This document shows positions 1 through 6,807 of a DNA stretch of 32,319 nt, in pieces. The notes under the pieces are model-generated. The model did no database searches. It was not told where the DNA came from and was given only the letters and a program-made list of their open reading frames with translations. A program made the translations under genes and the position numbers. How positions within the stretch are numbered: position 1 is the first letter of the stretch; every line of letters begins with the position of its first letter. Source of the stretch: Ignavibacteriota bacterium (lineage in GTDB: Bacteria > Bacteroidota > Ignavibacteria > UBA10030); assembly GCA_003155495.1 (NCBI GenBank), contig PMDB01000097.1:1-32319 (forward strand), written 5' to 3'.

Positions 1-120
1 TTCTCAATTTCAAGTCTGATGACCTAATCTCTGAGTCGTTAGACTTTTCGAATAGGGTTGAAACCCAGCTAAATTGACATTTGTCGTGCACACTTTTTCA
101 AAGAACATCCTTACGATAAA

Positions 121-151
121 AATGCCCATCTTCAATGGGCATTCAAATTTT
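121..151. terminator. Bidirectional intrinsic terminator
   Basis: A perfect 9-bp stem (AATGCCCAT at 121-129, ATGGGCATT at 135-143) with a 5-nt loop is followed on the plus strand by a T-run. On the minus strand it is followed by TTTTTA. It lies about 100 bp past the stop codon of the minus-strand gene at 248-925 and probably ends that transcript; it could also end one entering from the left. Positions 1-120 hold no gene I can support. Confidence 0.7.
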
Positions 152-247
152 TTTTCTAAGGAACCTTCCGCCTTTATCGTGCGGGTTCATAATATAGTAT
201 TTCATTTCTTAAATGTCAACACCTAATTCTCTGGAAAAGAAAATAGT

Positions 248-925
248 TTATCGTTGACGCAAGACTTCCTGTCGGACTTGCTTTTCTAGCCGAAGGTGTT
301 CTTCAGCAGATATATTAAACCGTTCTCGGAGGATATCCAAACGATCTAAATCTTGGGGAGTGATAGATCCAGTTTTCCAACTATCAACAATCGCTTGTAA
401 ATAGATCTCGAGTTGGACTTCTTGTTCCAAATCCGTATGCTCTTGATCACTAATTCCCATCGCATTTCGAAGTGTCACCAAGATGGCATTTTCATCCTTG
501 CTTAATGCGCCATCTGTCCAAGCATGTTTAAGTGCCTGAGCGTAAGCCTGAATAGAAACAACAGGTACTGTCGGTGGGGCTTGTGTTCCTTTTTGTATCT
601 CAGCCCGTCTTTTTTCTTCTTCTTGTTGCCGACGAGATTTCTCTTCTTCCTGTTGTCGGCGAGATTTCTCTTCTTCCTGTTGTCGGCGAGATTTCTCTTC
701 AACCTGGCGCCGTGTTTCTTCCACCAGGCGTTTGCTCGCTAACTCCGTTTGTCGTTGGACTTCCAGTGCTTGGCGTTCAGCCATTCCCGCACGTTTTTTT
801 TCTTCTTCAACAAACTTATCGATGACAGGAGAAGATAAAGCATCTGCCGCATCTTTCTTTTTTTGCTCAAGAATTTTGCGCTTGAGTTCCTCAACTTTTT
901 GTCGTTGTTCGTCCAGATCCGGCAT
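248..925 (-). CDS. Coiled-coil protein with two C-terminal DG-S/DE-LR-GIS-EH helical repeats
   Basis: The 225-aa protein has no signal peptide. Residues 5-110 are almost all charged (Glu, Lys, Arg, Gln) and should form a long coiled coil. Inside it the nine-residue unit EEKSRRQQE is repeated three times (residues 76-102), encoded by a 27-bp DNA repeat. After a short Pro-rich linker come two related ~44-residue units (about 127-170 and 173-217). Each has the pattern Y-x-Q-A-[ILK]-x-x-[AS]-W-x-[DT]-G followed by a short helix, LR, and [GN]-I-S-x-[QE]-E-H, and looks like a TerB- or EF-hand-like helical module. I do not know the family by name. A cytoplasmic scaffold or sensor role is only a guess. 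The ATG at 925 has a weak ribosome binding site. Confidence 0.7.
   Translation of the reverse strand: MPDLDEQRQKVEELKRKILEQKKKDAADALSSPVIDKFVEEEKKRAGMAERQALEVQRQTELASKRLVEETRRQVEEKSRRQQEEEKSRRQQEEEKSRRQQEEEKRRAEIQKGTQAPPTVPVVSIQAYAQALKHAWTDGALSKDENAILVTLRNAMGISDQEHTDLEQEVQLEIYLQAIVDSWKTGSITPQDLDRLDILRERFNISAEEHLRLEKQVRQEVLRQR
615..695. repeat. 27-bp in-frame tandem repeat, three units
   Basis: Units at 615-641, 642-668 and 669-695; the last two are identical and the first differs at three positions. A partial, diverged fourth unit follows. Each encodes nine residues of the coiled coil in the 248-925 gene. The unit length is a multiple of three, so copy-number slippage would preserve the reading frame. 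Confidence 0.9.
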
Positions 926-1066
926 TGTTTAGAAGCAATTCACTTTATTCATGGTTAAAAGAAATTATAATCTGATTATTCCGTGCTCATTGAATATATT
1001 TAAATCGTCTCCGAATGTCAACGAATCCGACAGCCTGTTTACTTTCGTATTAAAAAAACAGCCAAA

Positions 1067-1240
1067 TCAAGGTTTATCCGGCAACTCGTTGAAAGCACTT
1101 CCGAACAGGTCATCGGCGATCTCAGAAGATTCTACGAAATCGTGAAATTCAAGTCCCTCCTGGTTCTTTCGCCTCAGGTAAAACAGCATCAAAGAAATCG
1201 CTGCTCCGGTAAATAATCCAATCAGAATATATTTCTTCAT
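1067..1240 (-). CDS. Small single-pass membrane protein, 57 aa (YtxH-like layout)
   Basis: A 57-codon reading frame starts at ATG 1240 with a good ribosome binding site (AAAGAGGA, 4-6 nt upstream on the minus strand) and ends at TGA (1069-1067). Residues 3-21 form one hydrophobic segment beginning MKKYILIGLFTGAAISL, followed by LRRK and an acidic cytoplasmic tail ending ELPDKP. This membrane anchor plus short charged tail recalls YtxH-type gas-vesicle/stress peptides, but similarity is by layout only. It lies 63 bp downstream of the histone-like gene on the same strand and is probably cotranscribed with it. Confidence 0.6.
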   Translation of the reverse strand: MKKYILIGLFTGAAISLMLFYLRRKNQEGLEFHDFVESSEIADDLFGSAFNELPDKP

Positions 1241-1303
1241 TGATCCTCTTTATCTGTGGAGATGATCTTTTAATCACCACCAATATGAAGAATTCGGACC
1301 GGG

Positions 1304-1519
1304 TTATGCCGCAGGTGGCGGTGTTGGCTGTGTTTCTCCTTCGGCCATTTTTGCTTTCACATCCTGAACCTCATTGCGAATTTCCTGCGCTTTCTTTTTC
1401 AGGTTTGCCATGTGCTTCCGAAGACGCACACCTGCCGATTTATTTTCCTTTATATAAAATTTCTCGAAATCCGCTTTGAATGTCGCTACGAGATCCAGCA
1501 GTTCTTGATACCGATCCAT
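1304..1519 (-). CDS. Histone H1-like protein, Hc1 family
   Basis: The 71-aa protein matches the short bacterial Hc1-type histone-like proteins of Bacteroidota and Chlamydia: an N-terminal RYQELLDLV helix, an ADFEKFYIKENKSAG segment, then VRLRKHMANLKKKAQEIRNE and a Pro-rich tail (PTPPPAA). Family members bind DNA without sequence preference and compact the nucleoid. It is less lysine/alanine rich than chlamydial Hc1 and lacks the repetitive C-terminal tail, like the versions common in Bacteroidota. A good Shine-Dalgarno (AGGAG, 9 nt upstream) supports ATG 1519. The 57-aa membrane peptide follows on the same strand. Confidence 0.85.
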   Translation of the reverse strand: MDRYQELLDLVATFKADFEKFYIKENKSAGVRLRKHMANLKKKAQEIRNEVQDVKAKMAEGETQPTPPPAA

Positions 1520-1956
1520 TTTATTGCTCCTATCGATTATTTACGCTTGATAATTGTAAACTTCTACTTAAAGCTAGAGTATCAAACATCGTTTTGATGT
1601 GTTGATTACATTAAAAATTCGCCAGTAAGATACGCATTTGATTTGGAGAAGTCAAAGAGGATTGGCGAATTTTTTCGAAAATCGCAATCACCTTCAAAAC
1701 GTGTAAAAAAAACCTTTTTTTTATTCCTTTTCAGGTCTAATGCCCACCAGCTTTCTCCACTTAATGGATACCCATCAATCCGCCAAAAAGACGGCGGATG
1801 CATAAAGCGCAAAATCCGCGAGCATATCAAAAAAAGTCACCCCTGAATGTTTTAATCGGGAATCAAGAGAAACAGATTGAATACCTCGGAATATGGTCTG
1901 ATGCAGATTATTAATATCCCATGTTATTGCCTTAATCACTGAAGACGAAGAGGAGG
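1520..1956. other. 437-bp intergenic stretch with two inverted repeats
   Basis: No convincing gene: the short frames here lack ribosome binding sites and family-like sequence. It carries a 12-bp inverted repeat, AAAAATTCGCCA at 1613-1624 and its complement at 1663-1674, 38 bp apart. It also has a hairpin ATCCGCC/GGCGGAT (1778-1784 and 1793-1799, 8-nt loop), similar to one at 20036-20054. The promoter of the histone-like gene should lie near 1520-1570. Confidence 0.6.
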
Positions 1957-2352
1957 CTACTTTTTTTGCGTTTTTACGCCAGACTGCGGAAAGATCACTT
2001 CGAGACGCTTTACTACATAATCAACCGAAAGAGGCTTTACAAGATACGCTGAAACTTTGTATGAAAGAAGTTCTCTAACAAGAACCATTTCACTATGTGA
2101 AGTAACTATGACAACTGGTAAATTTCGATATTCACGAATGGAACGGATCGCCTTGAGAGTTTCTTTTCCATTCATGACTGGCATCTCGTAATCGAGAAAA
2201 ACAACATCCGGTTTTTCTATGGAAAGTTTCCCGAGCGCGTCTTTTCCATGTACCGCCTCGATAATTTGTGCATCAAATGCCTTGGTTAAAATTTTCCCCA
2301 GGAGCATTCTGCTTTCAAGACTATCATCAACAATAAGCGCCTTCATCAACAT
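1957..2352 (-). CDS. Single-domain response regulator (CheY-like receiver)
   Basis: A 131-residue receiver domain with all key residues, numbered from ATG 2352: acidic pair Asp9/Asp10 (LIVDD), phosphoacceptor Asp54 (FLDYEMPVMNG), Thr84 (VIVTS) and Lys106 (YLVKP). No output domain follows; the C-terminus is a short basic tail. It should signal through protein contacts, as CheY or Spo0F do. The ATG at 2352 has a GGGGG tract 5 nt upstream; the frame can be extended to a TTG at 2364, and ATG 2346 is also possible. No histidine kinase or chemotaxis gene is in the window, so the partner is unknown. Confidence 0.9.
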   Translation of the reverse strand: MLMKALIVDDSLESRMLLGKILTKAFDAQIIEAVHGKDALGKLSIEKPDVVFLDYEMPVMNGKETLKAIRSIREYRNLPVVIVTSHSEMVLVRELLSYKVSAYLVKPLSVDYVVKRLEVIFPQSGVKTQKK

Positions 2353-2454
2353 CTTAACCCCCAAATATGTTATACTATTTTTTTTAATGTAGCAAGCTGT
2401 ATGATTAATCGCAATCTTTAGAACTGAAACATCTTTTGCTCATATATTCAATGG

Positions 2455-2530
2455 CTCACAGACTTCACTACTCTGCGCCAAAAGCGTACCAGCCCGCTAT
2501 GCATTCTGGCGGAATAGTCTCATCTGCTCA
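2455..2530 (+). repeat. Degenerate copy of the twin-hairpin intergenic repeat
   Basis: The block containing ACTCTGCGCCAAAAGCG and TCTGGCGGAATAG corresponds to repeats at about 11140-11180 and 13700-13745, where the hairpins are better conserved. It lies just past the 3' end of the mannanase-like gene, with its right edge reaching the stop-codon region. Its arms are decayed, so it is probably an old copy. Confidence 0.5.
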
Positions 2531-2538
2531 TAATTTAT

Positions 2539-4107
2539 TCAACGAACTAAAAGCATTTTCTTTTGGAGGCTCGCAAAATCTGTTTGGAGCCTGTATACAT
2601 ACATACCCGAAGCGACGGGGCGGTAATACTCATCTGTCCCATCCCAAATAACGGTATGAGTTCCCATGCTTTCAGAACGTGATGCAAGTGTCTTCACATT
2701 CTGCCCCAACAGGTTGTAAATGACCAGCCTGATACGGGAGGGTGCTTTCAGGGAGAACCGGATTGTGGTCACAGGATTGAACGGGTTTGGATAATTCTGT
2801 TCCAGAGAAAAGTCATAAACAATTATTTGTTCAGCAACTTCCGTATCGACTCTCAGGCCCATCATCAGCAAAGAGTGTCTTTTCAGGATGCCGATGGTAG
2901 AAGAGTCGGTGTCGAAAACTGAATTCAATCCTTGCGCTTCCATGGGCGGATCGCACATAAACGGATCTCCCACACGCCAACGATAATCCCCGTTTGGCGA
3001 CCGGGCTTCTCCGCCCCATCCCCAGAAATTTGATCCAGCGATAGGTGAACCCGCTGCAGCACTTTCGTAGATCATTGTAAGTAAAGAAGTGAAGTACTGA
3101 TCCCGGATGGTCGTCGGTGTACCGGCAGCGGATTGCTGAAGATCCCTTGGAAGACCGTATTCTTCCATCGTCAGCGGCTTGTTCAAAGTCCATGCATATG
3201 CAATATGATCCTGGATATACCCTTTTGCCTTTACTAATGCGGAAGAGTATGAGCGTGTGCCGGAAGATGGATTCATCGGATCATACCAATTCCAGTTCAA
3301 CGCCCAAAGATGAATGGTCGCATAATCAATAGAATATGGTTGATGTACGCTCAAAAAAATGGTTGAACTTCCATTGCACCCCATCGTCCCTTCATTCCCT
3401 GTCGTCACAAGATGGTTGGAATCGAGAGAGTGAATATATTGCGCGGTGGAATCTATCCATTGATAGAAGGAATTATAATAGGCCGCATTCGATCCCGGGC
3501 GCGGTTCATTCGCGAGCTCCCAGGCCATGATAGCAGGATCCTCATAATAATGCAATCCGGTCACAGAATTCCGGCGGTTGATCAAATCACTTATATATTT
3601 TCTAAAGGCAGTGTTTGCTGCTGTATGTTGATAGAAAATTTTTCGTTCTCCCGCGAACCACGTGAGGTATTGCTCCATTCCCCCCGACCAATTCCAGTAA
3701 TTGTTCAAAAAGATTACGGCGTGCATATTTCTCTTATTCATTTCGGAAAGCAAAAAATCCAATCCGATGAGAAGAGAATCGTTGTACACACCGGGGGAAG
3801 TCTGGATTGCCGGTTTTACAGCATCCTGATTCGTGGAGGCTTCGGAAGCTCCGAGGATTCTGAGGTTATCAATTCCATTATTCTTCAGACGGTCGAGCTC
3901 ACGAACCAGCCTTTCCCTGTTCCCTGTCTGTCCGGAGCTTCCCAGATAGCAGCCGTACCAAAAATTTGTGCCAACAAAATAGTAAGGTTTGCCCTCCAAC
4001 ATAAAATGAGTATTCTGCACCTGCACATAGTGATATTGAGAGATCGCGGTTGTCGTGCAGAACAAGGTGAGAACAAACGAAATGATGTACGTAGTTCTTT
4101 TAGTCAT
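2539..4107 (-). CDS. Secreted GH5-family mannanase-like glycoside hydrolase with T9SS sorting domain
   Basis: The 522-aa protein begins with a signal peptide (about residues 1-24, ending AISQ). Residues 25-420 form a glycoside hydrolase family 5 TIM barrel of the beta-mannanase (GH5_7) type: GTNFWYG near 47, N-E-P with Glu201 as predicted acid/base, and EEYG with Glu316 as predicted nucleophile. The NFWGWGGEARS stretch also fits mannan endo-1,4-beta-mannosidases. From about residue 436 a type A sorting domain (YPNPFNP...IRFSL...GQNVKTL...SGMYVYRLQ) directs outer-membrane passage and surface attachment or release by the type IX system. It should cleave mannan or glucomannan outside the cell. 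No other carbohydrate gene is adjacent, and a 355-bp gap separates it from the divergent dapL-like gene. Confidence 0.9.
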   Translation of the reverse strand: MTKRTTYIISFVLTLFCTTTAISQYHYVQVQNTHFMLEGKPYYFVGTNFWYGCYLGSSGQTGNRERLVRELDRLKNNGIDNLRILGASEASTNQDAVKPAIQTSPGVYNDSLLIGLDFLLSEMNKRNMHAVIFLNNYWNWSGGMEQYLTWFAGERKIFYQHTAANTAFRKYISDLINRRNSVTGLHYYEDPAIMAWELANEPRPGSNAAYYNSFYQWIDSTAQYIHSLDSNHLVTTGNEGTMGCNGSSTIFLSVHQPYSIDYATIHLWALNWNWYDPMNPSSGTRSYSSALVKAKGYIQDHIAYAWTLNKPLTMEEYGLPRDLQQSAAGTPTTIRDQYFTSLLTMIYESAAAGSPIAGSNFWGWGGEARSPNGDYRWRVGDPFMCDPPMEAQGLNSVFDTDSSTIGILKRHSLLMMGLRVDTEVAEQIIVYDFSLEQNYPNPFNPVTTIRFSLKAPSRIRLVIYNLLGQNVKTLASRSESMGTHTVIWDGTDEYYRPVASGMYVYRLQTDFASLQKKMLLVR

Positions 4108-4297
4108 AGATGCTTTAATGCGTTTCTCTATGAATGAAATCTATCGTATTGTTTCATCTGAATATAGATATTTATTGGAACAATTAAAGAATATGCATCA
4201 AAGAAAAAGACAGAGGACTATAGTCTACACCGATCAATTCCTTTTGTACTTCGCAGCGGATGCGAACACTGCAGCTTGATAAATTACCATGTGGTTA

Positions 4298-4326
4298 TTG
4301 CAATTATATTGGATTTCATCTATAAT
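4298..4326 (+). promoter_or_regulatory. Candidate promoter for the dapL-like/dapF-like pair
   Basis: TTGCAA (4298-4303) and a perfect TATAAT (4321-4326) are separated by 17 bp, about 135 bp upstream of the start codon at 4463. A second TATAAT lies at 4345-4350. The region is very AT-rich, so chance matches are possible. The 4108-4462 gap holds no gene I can support and must also contain the promoter of the divergent mannanase-like gene. Confidence 0.4.
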
Positions 4327-4462
4327 ATTAATAATTCAATAAATTATAATACGGCAAGTTCGTTTATCGATGGTCATTATATGCAATTGCCGGCTGTGCC
4401 GATACAAGAAAGGAAGAGAAGGACGGCGTCTATAACATAAGGCAGAAAGGAAAAATGTTTTC

Positions 4463-5695
4463 ATGAATTTCTTTGATGATAAGATTGCAGAAAGGCTTGG
4501 AGGAATCAATTTTGGAAAATCTACAGAAATTTACAAATTTGAACTGATCAAACGAGCTAAGGCAGCAGCGAAAATCGCGCACCCTGAATTATCTATTATC
4601 GACATGGGTGTCGGAGAACCCGATTGGCCGGCAGATCCTCTTGTTGTTGAAACCCTCTCCCAGGAAGCAGGAAAACCGGAAAACCGATGGTATGCAGATA
4701 ATGGCATTCCCGAATTTCAACATGCCGCTGCCCAATATTTGCACAAAGTGTACGGATTGAATATTGAAAGTCCGTTAGAACATATTGTACATGGAATCGG
4801 TTCAAAACCAGTGCTTGCATTACTTCCAATTTGCTTGATCAATCCAGGAGACATTTTTCTCACAACTGTACCCGGATATCCAGTATCAGCGACCTATACA
4901 AAATATCTTGGAGGAGATGTATTCAACCTTCCTCTCCTTGAATCCAACTCATTTCTACCGGATTTAGAATCTATTCCGCCTTCCATTTTGAAAAAATCAA
5001 AAGCCCTCTACCTGAATTATCCAAATAATCCTACCGGAGCTACGGCAACACCGGAATTTTTCAAACACGCGGTTAACTTCGCACACCGTAATGGAATCGT
5101 TATTATTCACGATGCTCCCTATAGTGCGCTGACCTATGATGGTTATAAGCCGTTAAGCTTTTTATCTGTTGATGGAGCGATGGATGTCGGTGTCGAAGTC
5201 CATTCATTATCGAAAGCGTTCAACATGACGGGCTGGAGAATAGGTTTCATCTGCGGAAATTCCAAAGCGATCAAGGCCTATGCAACGGTTAAAGACAATA
5301 CTGATTCAGGACAATTCCGGGCGATTCAGAAAGCAGCGATACAGGCATTTAATCACTTGGAGATCACAAAAGCTACAGTAGACAAATATTCGAGAAGATT
5401 TGATCTGCTGGTACATGCACTTTGCGAATTGGGATTCAAAGCAAAGAAGCCCAAAGGATCATTCTATTGTTATGTCCATGCGCCCATCGGCACGGAACAT
5501 GGTGAAGAATTCAAAACAGCGGCAGAGTTTTCGGATTTTCTCATTCGATCAGCCTTGATTTCAACGGTTCCATGGGATGATGCAGGGAGCTATGTCCGAT
5601 TCTCAGTAACATTTGAAGCCGATTCAATCGAACGTGAAAAAGAAGTACTTGATGAAATGAAAAATCGGATGAGAAAATTAAAATTGAAATTCTAA
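4463..5695 (+). CDS. dapL: LL-diaminopimelate aminotransferase-like PLP enzyme
   Basis: The 410-aa protein is a fold-type I class I/II aminotransferase closest in pattern to DapL, which makes LL-2,6-diaminopimelate from tetrahydrodipicolinate and glutamate. Visible features: GVGEPDWP near 49, IGSKPVLALLP near 112, PGYPV (137-141), NYPNNPTGA with the NNPTG turn (188-192), Asp217 (HDAPYS) contacting the PLP ring nitrogen, and the Schiff-base Lys251 in HSLSKAFNMTGWRIG. DapL-like IGSK and LPDLESIP motifs favour this family over AspC or MetC-type enzymes, but specificity is not proven. An AAAGGA ribosome binding site precedes ATG 4463. The DapF-like gene starts 25 bp downstream, suggesting a two-gene operon for meso-DAP or a related amino acid. 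Confidence 0.8.
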   Translation: MNFFDDKIAERLGGINFGKSTEIYKFELIKRAKAAAKIAHPELSIIDMGVGEPDWPADPLVVETLSQEAGKPENRWYADNGIPEFQHAAAQYLHKVYGLNIESPLEHIVHGIGSKPVLALLPICLINPGDIFLTTVPGYPVSATYTKYLGGDVFNLPLLESNSFLPDLESIPPSILKKSKALYLNYPNNPTGATATPEFFKHAVNFAHRNGIVIIHDAPYSALTYDGYKPLSFLSVDGAMDVGVEVHSLSKAFNMTGWRIGFICGNSKAIKAYATVKDNTDSGQFRAIQKAAIQAFNHLEITKATVDKYSRRFDLLVHALCELGFKAKKPKGSFYCYVHAPIGTEHGEEFKTAAEFSDFLIRSALISTVPWDDAGSYVRFSVTFEADSIEREKEVLDEMKNRMRKLKLKF

Positions 5696-5720
5696 AACGG
5701 GCACAGGAATACGTTGGCAC

Positions 5721-6605
5721 ATGAAAAACAACCGCAAAGAAAAAAAAGAAGAAAATGCAATCAAATTCCATAAATATCACGGGCTTGGGAACGACTACAT
5801 CGTTATAGATCCAAGAAAAACAAAAATTACTTTGGACGAGTCGACAATCAGGTTAATTTGCAATCGAAATTTTGGAGTTGGCTCCGACGGAATATTGTAC
5901 GGCCCTGAAATAAAAGATACCATTTTCAAACTGAGAATATTCAATCCAGACGGAAGCGAGGCAGAAAAGAGCGGCAATGGATTAAGAATATTTTCTCGTT
6001 ATTTATGGGACGTTGGTTTGGTACAAACAAATCCGTTTATCATCAATACCATCGGTGGAAATGTACAATCTGAAATACTGGAGAACGGCGATTTAATCAA
6101 AATTGAGATGGGAAAAGTTTCATTTCTTGCTTCAGACATTCCTCTCAAGGGAGACGAAGGTGAAGTTCTCAATAGGAATTTCGTGATACAAGGAAAATCC
6201 TTCCGATACTGTGCTGCGAATATCGGAAATCCTCATTGCGTCATTCTTTGTGATGATATATCTCCTGAAATTGCTAAAGAGTATGGGCCGCACATTGAGA
6301 AGAACACAATCTTTCCCAGAAGAACCAATGTCCAATTCATGAAAATTATCAACAAAAAGCATATACAAATTGAAATTTGGGAAAGAGGTGCCGGATATAC
6401 TTTGGCATCAGGAAGCAGCAGCATAGCTTCAGCAGCAGTTGCTTTTAAATTAGGTTTGTGCGAAGACAACATAACCGTGAACATGCAAGGCGGGGATCTT
6501 AATATTGAATTCACACCCGATTTCAGTGCGACAATGATCGGTCCTGTTATAGCAATCTGTGAAGGAATAATACAAGAAGACTTCTTTGAAAAAAGCAAAA
6601 GATAA
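5721..6605 (+). CDS. DapF-fold epimerase/racemase homologue with both catalytic Cys replaced by Ser
   Basis: The 294-aa protein has the DapF fold signatures: KYHGLGNDYIVID at the start, NFGVGSDGIL, FNPDGSEAEKSGNGLRIF, NIGNPHCVI, RRTNVQF and ERGAGYTLASGSSS. In known diaminopimelate epimerases two cysteines act as acid/base pair, in the motifs CGNG and ACGTG. Here both sites read Ser: Ser84 (SGNG) and Ser230 (ASGSSS), and the Glu of GETLAC is Tyr226. The rest of the protein is intact, so it is not a decayed gene. It may be a distinct DapF-like racemase or isomerase, or a non-classical DAP epimerase. Context next to a DapL-like aminotransferase favours a role in DAP or a related amino acid. It carries about ten extra charged residues at the N-terminus. 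Confidence 0.8.
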   Translation: MKNNRKEKKEENAIKFHKYHGLGNDYIVIDPRKTKITLDESTIRLICNRNFGVGSDGILYGPEIKDTIFKLRIFNPDGSEAEKSGNGLRIFSRYLWDVGLVQTNPFIINTIGGNVQSEILENGDLIKIEMGKVSFLASDIPLKGDEGEVLNRNFVIQGKSFRYCAANIGNPHCVILCDDISPEIAKEYGPHIEKNTIFPRRTNVQFMKIINKKHIQIEIWERGAGYTLASGSSSIASAAVAFKLGLCEDNITVNMQGGDLNIEFTPDFSATMIGPVIAICEGIIQEDFFEKSKR

Positions 6606-6645
6606 GACCGCTGGGGAAGAGGAAAAGAATATGCTAAAGTACGCT

Positions 6646-6694
6646 GCCTAACGTGGCAAGCCCAATACATCGGGCATTGCCGGAACCGTTATAT
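6646..6694 (+). other. attC-like hairpin (integron cassette site-like)
   Basis: GCCTAAC (6646-6652, matching RYYYAAC) and GTTATAT (6688-6694, near GTTRRRY) bracket an imperfect inverted repeat. The inner arms GGCAAGCCC (6655-6663) and GGGCATTGCC (6672-6681) pair except for one unpaired A at 6676. Two boxes flanking an arm with an extrahelical base is the layout of integron attC sites. It lies 40 bp after the dapF-like stop codon. The right box is not a full match, so it may be a relic or an unrelated REP-type hairpin. Confidence 0.35.
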
Positions 6695-6738
6695 GATACG
6701 GATTTTTGAATCGCCGATAAACAAAAACTCTGAACAAT

Positions 6739-6781
6739 CTACAGCTACATCCCTCGTAACCTCAGCGAGTTTGTCTTCACA
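6739..6781 (+). repeat. 3'-end repeat family (AACCTCAGCGAG), copy 1
   Basis: The block CTACAG...CCTCGTAACCTCAGCGAGTT...TTCACA also occurs at 23821-23864 and 31381-31427, always in plus orientation and downstream of a plus-strand stop codon. This copy follows the dapF-like gene by 133 bp and also lies 27 bp past the stop of the minus-strand glycosyltransferase. No gene is seen in 6606-6807. Confidence 0.6.
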
Positions 6782-6807
6782 TCTCATAGGCTCATAGACT
6801 TATAGAC

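Noticed and set aside
3412-4137. 241-codon plus-strand frame
   Set aside because: It lies opposite the GH5 mannanase-like gene, has no domain-like sequence and no ribosome binding site.
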